Below, piece by piece: positions 1-11,660 of a DNA stretch of 64,000 bases. Source of the stretch: Cricetomys ansorgei (taxonomy: Eukaryota; Chordata; Mammalia; Rodentia; Nesomyidae); NCBI GenBank assembly GCA_026225945.1, contig JAMJFZ010002884.1:558001-622000 (forward strand). Reading direction: 5' to 3'. A program made the translations under genes and the position numbers. The notes under the pieces are model-generated. The model worked only from the letters and a program-made list of their open reading frames with translations. It did not search any database and had not been told where the DNA came from. Position 1 is the first letter of the stretch. Every line of letters begins with the position of its first letter.

Positions 1-1075
1 CCAAACATAGCACAAGATACAATAAGACTGAGCACAAACTCTCATATCAAACCCGGACAGAGCAACCCAGTAGGACGAAAAGGATCCTAAGAGCAGGCAA
101 AAGTGTCAAAGACACCTGCACTCCACCTTTTAGGAGTTTCACAGAAACACCAAGCTAACAAACATAACATATGTTCAGAGGACCTAGTACAGAACCATGC
201 AGTCTCCATGATGGCTGCTTCAGTTTCTATGAGCCCGTATTAGCCCTGCTTGGTTGATTCTGTGGACCATTTTCTCTTGGTGACCTCAACAACTCTGGTT
301 CCTACAATCCTTCCTCTCCTTCTTTGAAGTCCCTGAGCTCATGAGAGATCTACAATTTGGGTTCTTTCTCCATCTAATGTTTGGCTGTGAGTCTCTGTAT
401 CTAATCCTGTTAGCTGCTGGAGGAAGCCTCTCTGGTGATGATTGGGATAGGTACCTATCTATGAGTATAGCAGAATACCCTAGAAATCATTTCATTTTTT
501 TTTTTGGCTAATTGTGTTTTGTTCTATCCAAAGTCTCTGGGCTATCCAGCCTCCACTTCCTGGCCAGACGTGCAGTGTCTGGCATGGGCTTCCTTGTGTA
601 CAATGGGCCTCAATCTAGACCAGTCATTGTTTGGCAACTCCTCCTAGTTCTGTGCATCCATCGCCCAAGCACATCTTGCAGACAGCACAGATTTTACATC
701 AAAGGTTTTGTGGCTGAGTTGACGACCTGGTCCCACCACTGGAAATCTTACCTGGTTATAGAAGATGGCCAGTTAGGGCTCCATATCCTCCGTTACTAGG
801 AGTGCTCTCTAGGATCACCTTTGTAGATTCCAGGGAGTTTCTACTGCACTAGATTTCTATATTCCTCTCCACCAAATGTCTCCCAATTCCAGTTGTCTCT
901 CCCTGTACTTTTGCCTTCCATGCCTCCACAGCTGATCCCTCCTGTTCTCATCCCCACCCACCCACAAACCACCCAAAAAATCTGTTCTATTTCTTTTGGC
1001 CACAGAAATCCATGCAGCCCCATCGAGACCTACTTGTTTTATACCTCTCTGGGTCTGAGAATTCGGATAGCCAGT
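1..1075 (-). repeat. L1 (Lx-type) 3' UTR-derived segment, antisense, continuing off the left edge
   Basis: The plus strand reads as the reverse complement of a rodent L1 3' untranslated region. Recognisable stretches include the CCATGATGGCTGCTTCAG area near 207, GAGTATAGCAGAATA near 463, the GGGCTATCCAGCCTC area near 539 and the GATGGCCAGTTAGGGCTCC area near 763. Open frames at 512-799 and 893-1078 lie inside this repeat and are not considered genes. Subfamily is not assigned; the match is to remembered consensus. Confidence 0.55.
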
Positions 1076-1960
1076 TAGAGGAAATATCCCTGGGAAAGAC
1101 TAATTTTCCCTCTCTCAGCAGTCATTAGTTGACTCTTGTTCTTGTCTAGGGATGGGGACCCATGAGATTTCCCATTCCATGTTAGCATGTCTATTAGTAC
1201 TGTCTTTGATCAGACTTTGTTTGAGCAGCCATATTATTGAAATATCATGAGTAAAAATTCCCTGTTATGTCTAGGAGACACAATTTCACAGCAGTCTTCC
1301 TGATCATACACTTTCTGTCCTCTTTCTACAATATTCTTAAAAGTGTGAGAGTTGTGTTGTATATGTATCAGTTGGAGCTGAGTACCTCATAATCAGTTGC
1401 TTTCTGCATTTTGGCCAGCTGTGGCTTTTTTCTTTGATGCAAAAACAAGTTATTTGATAAGGGTTAGAGCACTATTTATCTGTGTGAATAAGGGAAATAT
1501 TTAGAATGCAGTTTTGAATTATAGTTCTTTAGGAAAGTGACAGTGGTGGGTTTTCTCCTAAGATCCATCATCTTACTAGCCCCAGATAGTTGGATAAATT
1601 TCAATTACCAGCCATGGTAATTCTCGCGTTGAGTGGACCTTATGTGTAGCTACAAATCTGATGGTTACCAACAAGATATAAGTTCTCAATTATATCTCTA
1701 GGGAGATCTTGCTTCGGTGATCATGGGCATCACAGTTAGATAGGACTATTGATGTTTCCATTCCTTGATAGCTTCCATAGAACCTAGGTAGCTTGCATGA
1801 AACCTTCCAGTACATCCTCAGGGAGTGGGACTACAATGTTTTGTGAGTCTTTTGGGCTACCCTCACCAACATATTGAAAGGAAGTTTCTAATGCCTGGCA
1901 CTGGAGTTTCTACCAAATAGACCAAATAGTTTATGGCTTTTGGGGGAAACATTTTTCCAA
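1076..1960 (-). repeat. L1 (Lx-type) 3' UTR segment, antisense
   Basis: Reverse complement of another part of the rodent L1 3' UTR, with landmarks GGGAAAGACTAATTTTCCC (1092), GTCTAGGAGACACAATTTC (1269) and TTGCTTCGGTGATCATG (1709). It continues from the preceding segment in the same orientation and is followed by ORF2-derived sequence at 2030-2475. All three parts may be one truncated element whose 3' end lies left of the window. Confidence 0.55.
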
Positions 1961-2029
1961 ATGGCACAGCTTTCCTAAAAAATATGTATATTCCTATACT
2001 TATATTCATTTTTATAGTTTTAATTAAAT

Positions 2030-2475
2030 ATAAGTAATGTGACTACCTATGAATTTTTAAAATATCCTTAGTGTTATTATTCCTTCTCCCTCCCTCTCTT
2101 TCTTCATTGGACTCTCTGTCTTCATCAGTTAAACTCTCCCCCTGTTTTTCCCATTTTCTGTTTCAGCTCACTTGTATCCTGCTATTCAGCTCTCTAGAGC
2201 ACCCACCATGGTCAATCATGCTCTTGGTTTTTTGTTGTTATTTCAAATTATGGACTTGGATCTGAAGATTTGTAGCTAGGAATCACAGATGAGAGAGCAC
2301 ACGTGGTATTTTGTCTTTCCTGGTCTGTGTTACTTGATGCAATGTAACACTTTTCTAGTTCCGTCCATTTACCTGAAACATTCATGATTTAAATTTTTCT
2401 TTACAGCTGAATAATATTCATTGTTTATATCTACCACAGTTTCATTATATATTTATGAATTAAATAACATTTAGA
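2030..2475 (-). repeat. L1 ORF2 C-terminal/3' junction remnant, antisense
   Basis: Antisense of the end of L1 ORF2. The block around 2266-2450 (TTGTAGCTAGGAATCACAGA, ACACGTGGTATTTTGTC, TTTACAGCTGAATAATATTC) corresponds to the widely conserved L1 stretch coding the last ORF2 residues. Stops interrupt the frame throughout, so it encodes nothing. The 64-codon frame at 2071-2265 is incidental. Confidence 0.6.
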
Positions 2476-3404
2476 AGAGAGTAAAATACATTAACCTGTC
2501 TTTCTATATCACTGAGCCAGGGACATTTTCTTTATTTTTGAAGGGAGGTTTTTAAAAAAGGGGTGTAAAAAATACAGAAAATAGTCATGGCTCAATGGTA
2601 TTGGAAAATAGGCCTGTATACTTTGTTGTCTACATCCTTCCTTCCCAGGTTATTAAAATGTGTATCACAATCCCATACAGGGCCAAGTCACTGATTACGG
2701 AAGTCATGAAAAAGTCAACAACAGTGAGAGATTTTTAATGTACATCATGTAAAGTGTAATAATACAAAATAAAAAATACATTGAACCTGCTGTTATTGAG
2801 GTATTCTCACCCATGTTGTATTGTGTTTTCATTTCAGCATGTGTCCTAGCACACAACATATTCACTTTGTACTGTGCATGCTCTCCTGCCATGTGACTGA
2901 CTTTGGGATAAGATTTTAGCTTTAATATGTCATGAGTTGTGATGTTTTTAATCTACAGTTTTCCTCTCTTGCAGTTTTCAATGGTTTAATGATTGAAAGC
3001 AATGTAAGTATGACATTAATATAGCTTTAGATTGTATTGTGTTAGACAATTTCATTTGAAAACACTGCTCTTTGAGTTGCTGATTGAGTTTCATGAAAAG
3101 TGGTTAAATGAATTTTGGCTTGGAATTAGGACAGAATTTCTAACAGTTTCTGAAATGGCCCTAAACATGCTTCTGTCATTTTGTGCTTTCTTTTAATATA
3201 AAGGAGCCTTATCAGAATTGACAATTACAAAATCAAAATTCCAATCAACTCTCAAAAATGTTGAAGATGCTCAACATCTTGCATAATCAAGTATTCAGTC
3301 AAGATACAATTCTTTTCCTTAAAAATAAACATTTTGTTCGTAGGAAGTTTTCTTTCATCCTTAATAAATGGTAAAATTTTATGTAAAGATTTTTTTTAAT
3401 CAAA
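2476..3404. other. Unassigned AT-rich sequence
   Basis: No repeat, exon or RNA gene recognised. The minus-strand open frame at 2704-2892 has no domain and no coding signature. Confidence 0.5.
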
Positions 3405-3407
3405 TTT

Positions 3408-3540
3408 CATGCCAGGTGTGGTGCCTCGTACTTTTAACTCCTGGACTCAGAAGGCAGTAGCAGAAGCATCTGTGTTATTTCAAGGTAAGCTTGCTCTATA
3501 CCATGAGTTCCAGGCTATAAATAAGTAAAACAAAATTTGT
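3408..3540 (+). repeat. B1 SINE (old, diverged)
   Basis: Starts CCAGGTGTGGTGCCTCGTAC, then a degenerate GGAGGCAG-like box at 3440-3460 and GAGTTCCAGGCTATAAATAA near 3505. This is the order of a B1 consensus (7SL-derived). The RNA polymerase III A/B boxes are decayed, so activity is unlikely. Confidence 0.6.
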
Positions 3541-3774
3541 GTTTATTTCTTCTCGGTAAATGTTTGATTTGCATACCTATTTTATATACCTATATGTCTG
3601 AAGTTACATAAAAATGTGTTGGGTAAAAAGAAGTAGTCTATGAGAAATAGTTAAGGGAAACTGACAAAGGGTAAGCCATTAGACAGAATATCATTAAGAA
3701 ACATGGAATGAAAATCTCAAGTTATTAGTGAGAACCTTTTGGAAGATGAGTTCTTTTTTTCCATGTTTGAGGGA

Positions 3775-4115
3775 TGTTTCTTGTATCCATCCGTGGGACC
3801 CTTCAGGTGGAAGAAGTGAGGGGTAGAGTTGGCACAAAGTCAGGACACAGACTCCAGGAGTCAGGTGAGTGGCAAAGGGCAGTCAGTTTATTACAGGGGA
3901 AGGGAAGCCTCTTATACCCTTCACCCGGCCTGGTGTCCCATTGGCTGCCAGACTGCAGCTGCTGCTCCATGGGTGTGTCCGGGATGGTCTGTCTCTGGGC
4001 ATGCTTGGGCAGGTCCATCTCTGGGTACGTCCATGTGGGTCTCAGGCCTTGTTCTGTCCAGTGGCAGGTCCAGTATTCTCCTATAGTGGAGATTTGAGAA
4101 CTTAAGATCATCAGA
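3775..4115 (-). mobile_element. Endogenous retrovirus LTR, antisense, probably truncated
   Basis: A GC-richer block in AT-rich surroundings. On the minus strand a TATAAGAGGC promoter-like motif (about 3912) is followed within about 25 bases by AATAAA (about 3885), then a U5-like stretch. This arrangement is typical of a gammaretroviral or betaretroviral LTR. Open frames at 3774-4097, 3803-4153, 3829-4086 and 3869-4105 overlap one another in this LTR and are not gene evidence. No flanking target-site duplication was found, so the borders are approximate. Family unassigned. Confidence 0.55.
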
Positions 4116-4829
4116 AACCCACTTTCACAAAATGTAAGACCAAACTCATTCAAATTCCTAATAATTAGAAACTTAACTGTGTCAAAATATAAGTATACTC
4201 TTTAGAGTAATATGAAAGTACAGTTTCCATAACATATGAATAAAAAAGCCATAAAGACTACTAAACAATTAGTATACATCAAGGACAAAAGCAGACAATA
4301 AAAGCCAATTCTAACCTGTCAAGTAAGATTAACCATATAATTTTTCTCAGCTTTTATGGACTTTATATTCCTTCCATCCTTTTTCCGTTTACTCATAAAG
4401 AGCAGCTCAGGACCACTCAGTCATGGCTCCAACCCTCTTGGTGGCCTGTGCTGTGACCAGTTCAGACTGGGTGGCTGGGCACTGCTGTCTTCAGTAGGGA
4501 ACTGTGGGATGGGTACAGAGGGTACCTTCAAACTTTTAGACCAGTGTGCATTTCTGGCTGAGTAAGAGGGAACTTTCAGAGCTGGCACAATCCATTTACC
4601 CTGAAATTCTTCCTTGGTCACAGCCTTTTCTGGAGCAGCAACTCCTCCCGGTCTCTGTAGTAGCAGAGATGGAACATAACTTCCATGGGTGCTCACGGAT
4701 TATAGTGCCATGAATGAGGAGAAATTCCTGAGCCCGAATATTTCACATCAGACTCACTGATTGAGCTCCCTTGTTTTTGCATGGCATGGCAATAGTTCAG
4801 GGGAGAATGGGAAGGCTGACATAAGACGA
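4116..4829. other. Unassigned sequence, moderately GC-rich from 4400 to 4700
   Basis: No repeat family recognised. Overlapping open frames on both strands (4356-4565 plus, 4421-4696 minus) look incidental. It may be further retroviral or rodent-specific repeat sequence. Confidence 0.4.
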
Positions 4830-5738
4830 CTATGTGAGGGGCCGGTGGTCAATGTAGATTGAGATTCATATCAGATGTGGCTATTGATTCAAGTTCAAAA
4901 CTGTTTATTCTTTTGATTAATTAAATTACTGGTTATAGCTGGGAGCCTTGGAGCCCTGGATTGTTTTGTCCTCTTTACAATCTACTCTTAATCCTTGAAC
5001 TGGAAAGCCTCACCTATCATATAATCTAGAACATTTAAGATACTAGCTTGTTCTTAAAAGGCTTCAGGCTCAGCCTCTGAAACTGAGCTGCTGACTGAGC
5101 CACTCTGACTAGCTCCTTCTGTACACTGACTCTTCTGTTTCAACTCACTCTCTCCTTCTAACACTGACTTCTACAGAGCTCTGCTGTGTCTCTCTGTCTC
5201 TCCTGGTGCTCTCACTGCTCCATCCTGCCTCTGTAACTGACTCTGCTGTTACTGACTCTGCAACTCACTGAATTAGCTCACTGCTGTTTACTGACTCTGT
5301 GACTTCTCTTCTGTAACTCCCTAACTCTAACTTACCGACTACAACTGAACTCCTTCTGTAACTGACTAACTCTTCTGCAATTGCTCTCCCTTTAACTTTT
5401 CTTCTGTTACTTCAGAGCTGGGAGCCCATCTTTCTCTCATGAATTGGGCAAGTCCTTACTCTGACTCACTCTGCTAACTCTCCCTCTGATTAGTCACTTT
5501 GCCTGCCATTCACTCTGACTCATCTCACTTCCTGTGTGACACTGATTCTTTCTGAGTTCTGCTTCCTGTATCAGCTTCTACATTGTTTTCTTGGGGATTA
5601 AAGGCATGGATCGCCACTGCCTTTTGAATGCTGGGAGTAAAAGTGTGTCTACATTCCACGCAGACCACATAGGCCTCTGAATGTAGACCCTTGGAATGTA
5701 GAATCTACCAAGCTTTCACACAGGCCTATTCCTCTACT
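4830..5738 (-). repeat. Rodent LTR-like repeat with degenerate CTGACT-rich tract (copy 1 of 3)
   Basis: Shares a long stretch with copies at 28480-29108 and 35335-36226: the CTGACTGAGCCACTCTGACT motif (5092), CTCTGATTAGTCACTTTGCC (5483), GTGTGACACTGATTC (5534), ATTAAAGGCATGG (5598), and an end resembling CTATTCCTCTAC (5726-5737). From about 5090 to 5400 the sequence is a degenerate array of CTGACTCT/CTGTAACT words. On the minus strand a TATAA at about 4935 and AATAAA at about 4905 suggest an LTR. A RMER-type name is likely but unverified. Confidence 0.5.
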
Positions 5739-6312
5739 GGTAAGCACTGGGATCAGTCACCATTAGAAGACATGGCTCCCAGAAGACTTCTTGTATCCAG
5801 TTAGTGACGATCTCAGGAGTGAAGCAGCCAACAACAGGAGTGGCTCTAACCAGATAAAAGTTTAATAATATATTCTATAGTATTTGTAATATACTAAGTA
5901 AAATATTAAGAAATTTAAGGGAAATATTAATGAGCAAATATATAGGAAAGAAAATATCACTATATCAATGTGAAGTGGAAACTTAGTTTGGTTTGATTTG
6001 AATTATTCTTGTGACTAATAATGTTTAACAACTTTTCGTATGCTTTTTGGTCCTTTATATCTCTTTGAAGCAATTATAATGCAAGTCTTTTGTACATTTA
6101 TTAATTTTCTTGTTTGTCTTTTGGGGAGTTCATGTGTTCTTGTTTAGATCCAGGAGGATAACAACACTTGGTTTCTTTCATGATGAAAGTACTTTTGAGA
6201 TAAAGCAAGTATACATGCTTGATATTTTTTTAAAAAAAATCTTACTAGCAAGGGTCAAAAAAAGCTCTTTTGTGGTCTGAGAATTAGTATTATTTAATGT
6301 GAATTTGCTTTG
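5739..6312. other. Unassigned AT-rich sequence
   Basis: No gene or repeat family recognised. Confidence 0.5.
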
Positions 6313-6313
6313 T

Positions 6314-7439
6314 TTTTTATACATTTTATTAGTTCTTTTGAAAAATTTATAGCATCAGTATTAATTCTAACTATTCCAGATCCACCTTCTCTTCCTCACT
6401 CAACCACTTGCAGTCCCAAGATTCTTGGATGTGTGATCTTCCATGGGAGCGTGATCAGTTTACCAGGGGATATACTTTTAGAAAAACCTATCTTTTTATT
6501 TCCTAGCAGTCAACAATTGCTAAGAGCTCCTAGTATAAGGGAAGAACTTCATGACTGATTCCCTTCTCCATGCTTGGATTTGGTCTATCTTTATGCTTGT
6601 GGTTACGACTGTGGATTCACAAATAGTGCAATAGTGTAAAGTGCCACTGCCCTTCTGTGTCCTGAGCACACTATTCTTATATTCATAAACCACCTCTGCC
6701 CTTTACACTATTTGTGCCCCTTCTTCTGAAGTGATCTCTTAGCCAAGGGAGGTGAGGCATATTATATATGCATTTATATACATTCTTGAGTGTTTTATTC
6801 TTTGCACCTTGGTGAATTGTAAGTCTCTGTGTTAAGCACCATCTACTGAAAACAGAGACTTCTCTGGTGAGGATTGAGAGATGCATTATCTATATGTATA
6901 AAAAAAATCATGAGGATTCAGTTTAATATTATTTCTATTTAGCAGCATAATAGTAATAGATTCTCCCTTAGGGTCACTACATGTCTAACCATCAGTTCTT
7001 GGTCCTACGAAGTAGGGCTTAATCTTATTCCGAAAATAATTTGATTTGTTCCCATGACAATTGTGCCACTTTTGCACTAGTGAACATATATTTCCAGGAA
7101 GTCGTTACCGTAGCTCCCAGGAATCCCACGAATCACTGATGATTACTTTTCTCTTCTAATAGCATAGTGCCTTTCAGCCAGTGGTGATGAAGCTTCCATG
7201 TCAGTACACTCTTGATCTTTCCATGTTTTATGACTCAACTATGTGGTATATTCAACAATAGGGTCTTACAAACAAGTTCTAAAGGGAGCCAAGAACACCA
7301 AGAATAGCCTATAGTATTTCAGGGTACCTTATTGGCCAACAATTCCAAAAGAAGTAACTTATTCCTGGGCTAAAGTGTTTATTTGCTGTTCTGTGAAATA
7401 TAATAGGGACTGTGACTATAGGTTATCTCCCAGATATTA

Positions 7440-7483
<44 letters not shown>

Positions 7484-7640
7484 AGTTTCTACAGTAGTAG
7501 GTTTCCCTATGACTTTTTGAAAGGTCGTTAGTGTCGTTTATTGACCCCCTCATTTTCCTCCTCTTTCCCTATTCTTTCTTTGATTCCATTTTAATATTTC
7601 ATGTTCTGTTATTTTGTCTTTAAACCCTTTATATCAGTGC
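6314..7640 (-). repeat. Lx-type L1 3' UTR, antisense
   Basis: The complement of the L1 3' terminus begins at about 6318 (ACATTTTATTAGTTCTTTTG, reverse of the CAAA..AATAAAAT end). It runs through GATGAGGATTGAGAGATGC-like sequence near 6865, CCTTTCAGCCAGTGGTG (7170), CAACAATAGGGTCTTAC (7252) and TTATTCCTGGGCTAAAG (7359) to a (TG)20 tract. The order matches the antisense rodent Lx 3' UTR. The open frame 6310-6558 is a shadow of the repeat. Confidence 0.65.
7442..7481. repeat. (TG)20 microsatellite
   Basis: Uninterrupted TG dinucleotide run of 40 bases inside the antisense L1 3' UTR. Runs of this length and purity are expected to be polymorphic. Confidence 0.97.
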
Positions 7641-7884
7641 TTAAAAGATAGGAGCTTTGCCCTCTGATCTCCTATGTCTAGTTCATTAATTAGAAGATAC
7701 TGACTATTTTGAAGTCATTACCAGAAAAGCTTAACTGAAGAGGGTTAACGGTCCATGAACATGGGCAGTATCATCCAAAGGTCTAACATTTCATACATTT
7801 CATACTGCACACAAAAGGAAAAAAGAGAGTGAACTTTGCCTTAGCATCTGCTCCTACTTCCTAAGTACAGATGGAGCAAAGCCT

Positions 7885-8075
7885 GACACCCCCCACCCCA
7901 CACACACACACCTCGTATACACCTACATCTTGTAAGCTTTAACACACATACATCTTGCAAACTCTCTTATGGATGAAGCCTTGTACATGATGTCTTGTGC
8001 ATCCATTCTTGTGCCCTCCTTCAATCACGTAGGCATCACCTTGCCCATTTCACCTTGTACATTCAACCTTTTAGA
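7885..8075. repeat. Degenerate short tandem motif (CTTGTACATNC-like)
   Basis: Begins with a CA-rich stretch (7889-7910). The word CTTG(T/C)(A/G)CAT or a close variant then recurs at about 7929, 7953, 7980, 7993, 8008, 8039 and 8053, spaced irregularly by roughly 13-30 bases. It reads like a decayed minisatellite. Family unknown. Confidence 0.4.
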
Positions 8076-8639
8076 TTCTACACAATTACATCTTATATAT
8101 CTTTGAGCAAAAGCCCTTAAACAGGTTACAATGAAAATATCCAAACATAACAAAATATCTCTTATATGTTCTGTTCCCATAGATGGGAGCCAAGTATTTT
8201 CTTTTAGCCAATTTCCTTGTTAAGCTGTAGCTTAGGGTAACCAAACAATAATCAATCATTCTATTATTTTTCAATTAGAGTTTCTTTATCATATAGAGAA
8301 GAAAATATATCTGTTACATTGCCTTTATATTCTCAAGGTGCATCAGCAAATTCATAATAATAATTGTAAAACAAGGAAAATCAAATTTGATCAAACTTTA
8401 CAGTGGGCACAGAAACTCACCTGTCATCTATTAATCGTAGTCCCTAACAACTGCACTTCCTTTCTATTTGCTTCCTAGTTTTAGCAAGTCCTCAGCAGCC
8501 AAGAATATGTTTTTGCTCTACCCAGGTAACTTTCTCCATAGAAGCTGACAAACATAGTCTTTTTTTAACAATACATGTTTCCTAAGTTATTCTTTCTGGA
8601 GTTTCAGTTGAAACAATTTAACTGAGTGGCATTGCATTT
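8076..8639. other. Unassigned AT-rich sequence
   Basis: No repeat or gene recognised. The minus-strand frame 8086-8274 has no domain. Confidence 0.5.
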
Positions 8640-8752
8640 TTAGAAAATCACCACTGTTGTTATGACCAGTAGTGAGGGACTGAAGACTCCTTGGAATTTT
8701 TGTTGCACACGAGAGAGAAGGTGACCCTAATAGCAGTCATTGTGTCAGAAAC

Positions 8753-8806
<54 letters not shown>

Positions 8807-8975
8807 GGGCTATTCAGGAGACAATTCCCTGGAAATGGTGGACTGTACTCCTCAAGCCCCAATGCTGGCCGCATCCTCTCACATGGCTCTCAGCAATAAA
8901 CATTCTCTTCCTTATGTGCTTTTGCCAGGTACTCTGTCACAGTGATAATATGAGCTAAAGATGACAAAAACTTTG
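8640..8975 (+). repeat. Rodent interspersed repeat (LTR/RMER-like) 3' part, containing a CAG tract
   Basis: The downstream half, with AATAAACATTCTCTTCCTT near 8896 and GTACTCTGTCACAGTGATAA near 8929, resembles the common 3' end of several rodent LTR-like repeats (polyadenylation signal, then a TCACAG(C/T)(A/G)A element). Two overlapping frames (8691-8945 and 8740-8958) give poly-Ser and poly-Ala because they read through the CAG tract. There is no other protein signature, so I do not call a gene. Confidence 0.4.
8756..8803. repeat. (CAG)16 trinucleotide microsatellite
   Basis: Sixteen uninterrupted CAG units, followed by AAGGGGC. Pure CAG/CTG repeats form hairpins and tend to change length. 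Confidence 0.98.
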
Positions 8976-9249
8976 TACCATGAAGTGAGGTTGTTTCTGT
9001 GATAATCCAGATCATATCATCTGGTTCATAGATTGTGGGAAATCATGTATGGGAACTAATGTGATGGAAGAATGTGAAATGGAGCTGTAAACTTGAGAAG
9101 CCTGAGAATTATGTAAGCACAGCTTTGTGGGCTATTCAGATGAGAATTTGTAAGTCCAAACCAAACAGAAATGTACATAAGAAAGGATAGGTTCACAGAA
9201 TTTCAGAAGAAACAGGAAATCTATTAAATATTGAGCTAAAGGTCATTCA
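8976..9249. other. Unassigned sequence
   Basis: Short gap between the CAG-bearing repeat and an old L1. Nothing recognised. Confidence 0.5.
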
Positions 9250-9859
9250 TGTGATATTCTGTCTGAGGAAAGGAAGAAATGAGTATGTCTGTATTCAATG
9301 AAGACATGATAATTTATATAGAAATAATCTGGAAACTTTACTAAAACTCCAAAACATTATATCAGTAAATGAACTCAGGAAGTTGGAAGATACAAAAAAT
9401 ACATAAAATTAGCAGTGTTGTTGTATATTAATAATGAATTATCAAAAGGAATTTATAATTTATAATAATGAATTATCAACGAAAGGATTTCATTTACAAT
9501 AGCAAAAAAAAATGTTAAATACTTAAGTATGAATAGGCCCAAGGAAAAAAAGTCCTGTGAAATGAAATCTGTAGTCCATAGATGAAAGAATCAGGATAAA
9601 TTCAACTAAATGAAAAGATTTCCCATGCTAATGGGCTAGAAAAAATAATACTGTGAAAAAAAATTCTGTTACTGAAAGTGATCTACAGATTCAATGTAAT
9701 GGCTATCCATTTTTCAATGTTATTGTTAACAGAAATAGAGAAAAAAATGCCTGTTCTTAAATTCATATGGGAATAAAAAGGATCCCAAATTATTTAAAGA
9801 ATAAATTAAATTAAATTAATAAATTAAAGAGTTTAATTATTTAAAAAGAAATCAATATT

Positions 9860-9978
9860 AGAATCAGGAATGTTAACACATGGCTTGTTTTCTCAGCATT
9901 CAGGAGGCTGAAAAAGAGGTCATCAAATTTGAGGCCAACCTGAATTTCACAGTGGGCCCTGAGAGTGAAATATCAAAA
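9860..9978 (+). repeat. B1 SINE inserted in the L1M element
   Basis: CTCAGCATTCAGGAGGCTGA followed by TTGAGGCCAACCTGAATTTC is the B1 core. It divides L1 ORF2 sequence, so it inserted after the L1 decayed. Confidence 0.65.
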
Positions 9979-10744
9979 TCTTTTATTTCAAAGTATATTT
10001 AAAGATATGTTAATTTTAAAAATAGGCTCAGAGTCCATCAAAACAAGTATAGAAATTCCATTAGTAAATACACTTTTTAAAATTATTTTCTTCTTTAAGT
10101 GTTGAAATTATATAATGCAAAAAGATATTATCTTCAATAACATTGAGAAAACTGGACATCCATGTATAGAAGAATAAATTGGCTAATCCATTCCATATGC
10201 AAAAATAAACTGAAGATAGAATAGGATGATAGAATATCACTTAAATATATCAATTGAAAATGAAAAATAATCTTCTAGAAGAAGATTAAAATTCCATGAC
10301 ATTTATCCAAGAAATATTTGTTTTATTTTTCACTCCAAACAGGCAACAAATTAAATCCATCAAATTAAAAATTTCTGCAAAGGAAAATAAGATGAAAAGA
10401 GGATCCATGGAAAGGTAAAAATATTATTAGCAAATGGTAAGTCCGATAAAAGTCAATATAAATATCTATAATGAACTCAGTTCAATAGTAAGGAAACAAT
10501 CTTTTCATAAATTAGTGAAGAACATTTTGTTTGAAAATGCCATGATAATATATCTAGTACCTTGTATGCTAATATAAAAATTAAATTTTAAATAGATGAT
10601 ATATGCATATTGGGAGGCACATGAAAAAATTCTACATATAACTATTCATTAAGTAAATACAAATTAAAATCACTGTGAAATTCCTTCCCCAAACCTGCTA
10701 GAATAACTTTTACTGAAATTATGCAAGAAAGTAAATGTTATAAG

Positions 10745-10772
10745 ATAGAAGCGGAGGAGGAGGAGGAGGAAG
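10745..10772. repeat. Short (GGA)n tract
   Basis: GGAGGAGGAGGAGGAGGAAGAG lies between L1 ORF2 blocks. It is a small purine-rich microsatellite. Confidence 0.8.
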
Positions 10773-10944
10773 AGTAGCAGATGTGGTTAATGGTATTGTC
10801 AGTTACTACAGCTGTTATAGAGAAAGTCCATGAAAGAAAAATATTGTAGGACTATTGTTTTATTCAACAATCCAACTTCTGGATACATATCCAATGAATG
10901 TGTTAGTCAAGTGTTCTACTATTCTCAGAAATTATTAATGCCCC

Positions 10945-11275
10945 AATTTATAAAGAAAAAGGATACAATATGTTGGCTCACAGTTTAGAGGCTTCAGTCT
11001 ATGTGTGATTGAACATTTTGCTTTTAAGCCTTTGATGAGTAAACACTTGTACTCTGACAGGAACACCTGACAAGCCAAATGTGTTCACCTCATGATTTTA
11101 GCTCAAAAGACAGAAGAAAATATACCATTTGTGTTCTGGTGCCTCCTTTGTGGTTATACCCCAAATAATTGATATTCTCCCACAAGATACCATTACTAAA
11201 TTCCACATCCTTCCAATAGATTCAAGCTGAAGATCAGGCCCTGAACATGTAGAACTTTGATAGTCTATGAACTAC
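10945..11275 (-). repeat. Rodent LTR-like interspersed repeat, inserted in L1M
   Basis: The stretch around 10974 (TTGGCTCACAGTTTAGAGG) and the later CCTCATGATTTTAGC and CACATCCTTCCAATAG words resemble a rodent repeat that begins with a TGACAAAATACCTGAC-like block. A related copy is at 63300-63675. Family not assigned. Confidence 0.4.
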
Positions 11276-11660
11276 TGTTCATCTTTTAGGGACTGGCTTC
11301 CTATTAATTATCATAACAAAGTTGCATTTGGAAGACATTATGCCCAATGTAGTAAAATCAACACAGAAAGGCATGTACCATATCTCTCACTTATATGTGG
11401 ATTCTCAAAGTTAAATACATAGCAACAAAAAAGAAAAGTAGTGGTTGACATGCCATGGTATAGATAAGAGATAGGGGATAGAGAATTCAAAGGATATAAA
11501 TTTTCAGATAGGCAAAAGAAATAGGATGTAGGATTTATTATACAGATGGTGAAAGTAGTCCACAATACTTTAGCCATTTGTAAACTGTTGTTTTTTCTTT
11601 GCTTTCATTACTTTATATTGTTTTCTTCTCAAACACTTGTCTGGATTACTCTGTAAATAA

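Larger units (their letters stand above)
9250..11660 (+). repeat. Ancient L1M element, ORF2 C-terminal two-thirds and 3' end, decayed
   Basis: The order follows L1 ORF2 in sense. Near 9305 is the sequence corresponding to the reverse transcriptase active-site region. Next come CATTTACAATAGCA (9491), ATCTACAGATTCAATG (9681), AAATTCATATGGGAA (9759), ACTGGACATCCATG (10151), CAGGCAACAAATTAAA (10341), CCAACTTCTGGATACATATCC (about 10872) and CTCACTTATATGTGGATTCT (11388). Frameshifts and stops are frequent, so no protein survives. It is interrupted by a B1 (9860-9978) and another rodent repeat (10945-11275). Confidence 0.75.

Noticed and set aside
3774..4153. Four overlapping frames of 78-116 codons on both strands
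   Set aside because: They lie in a GC-richer LTR carrying TATA and AATAAA signals on the minus strand. Mutual overlap on both strands argues against coding.
7885..8075. CRISPR-like array
   Set aside because: Irregular spacing, degenerate motif and a clearly mammalian context rule out a prokaryotic CRISPR.
8691..8958. Poly-serine and poly-alanine open frames
   Set aside because: Both are readings of the same (CAG)16 tract in different frames inside a repeat. No domain or coding context outside the tract.
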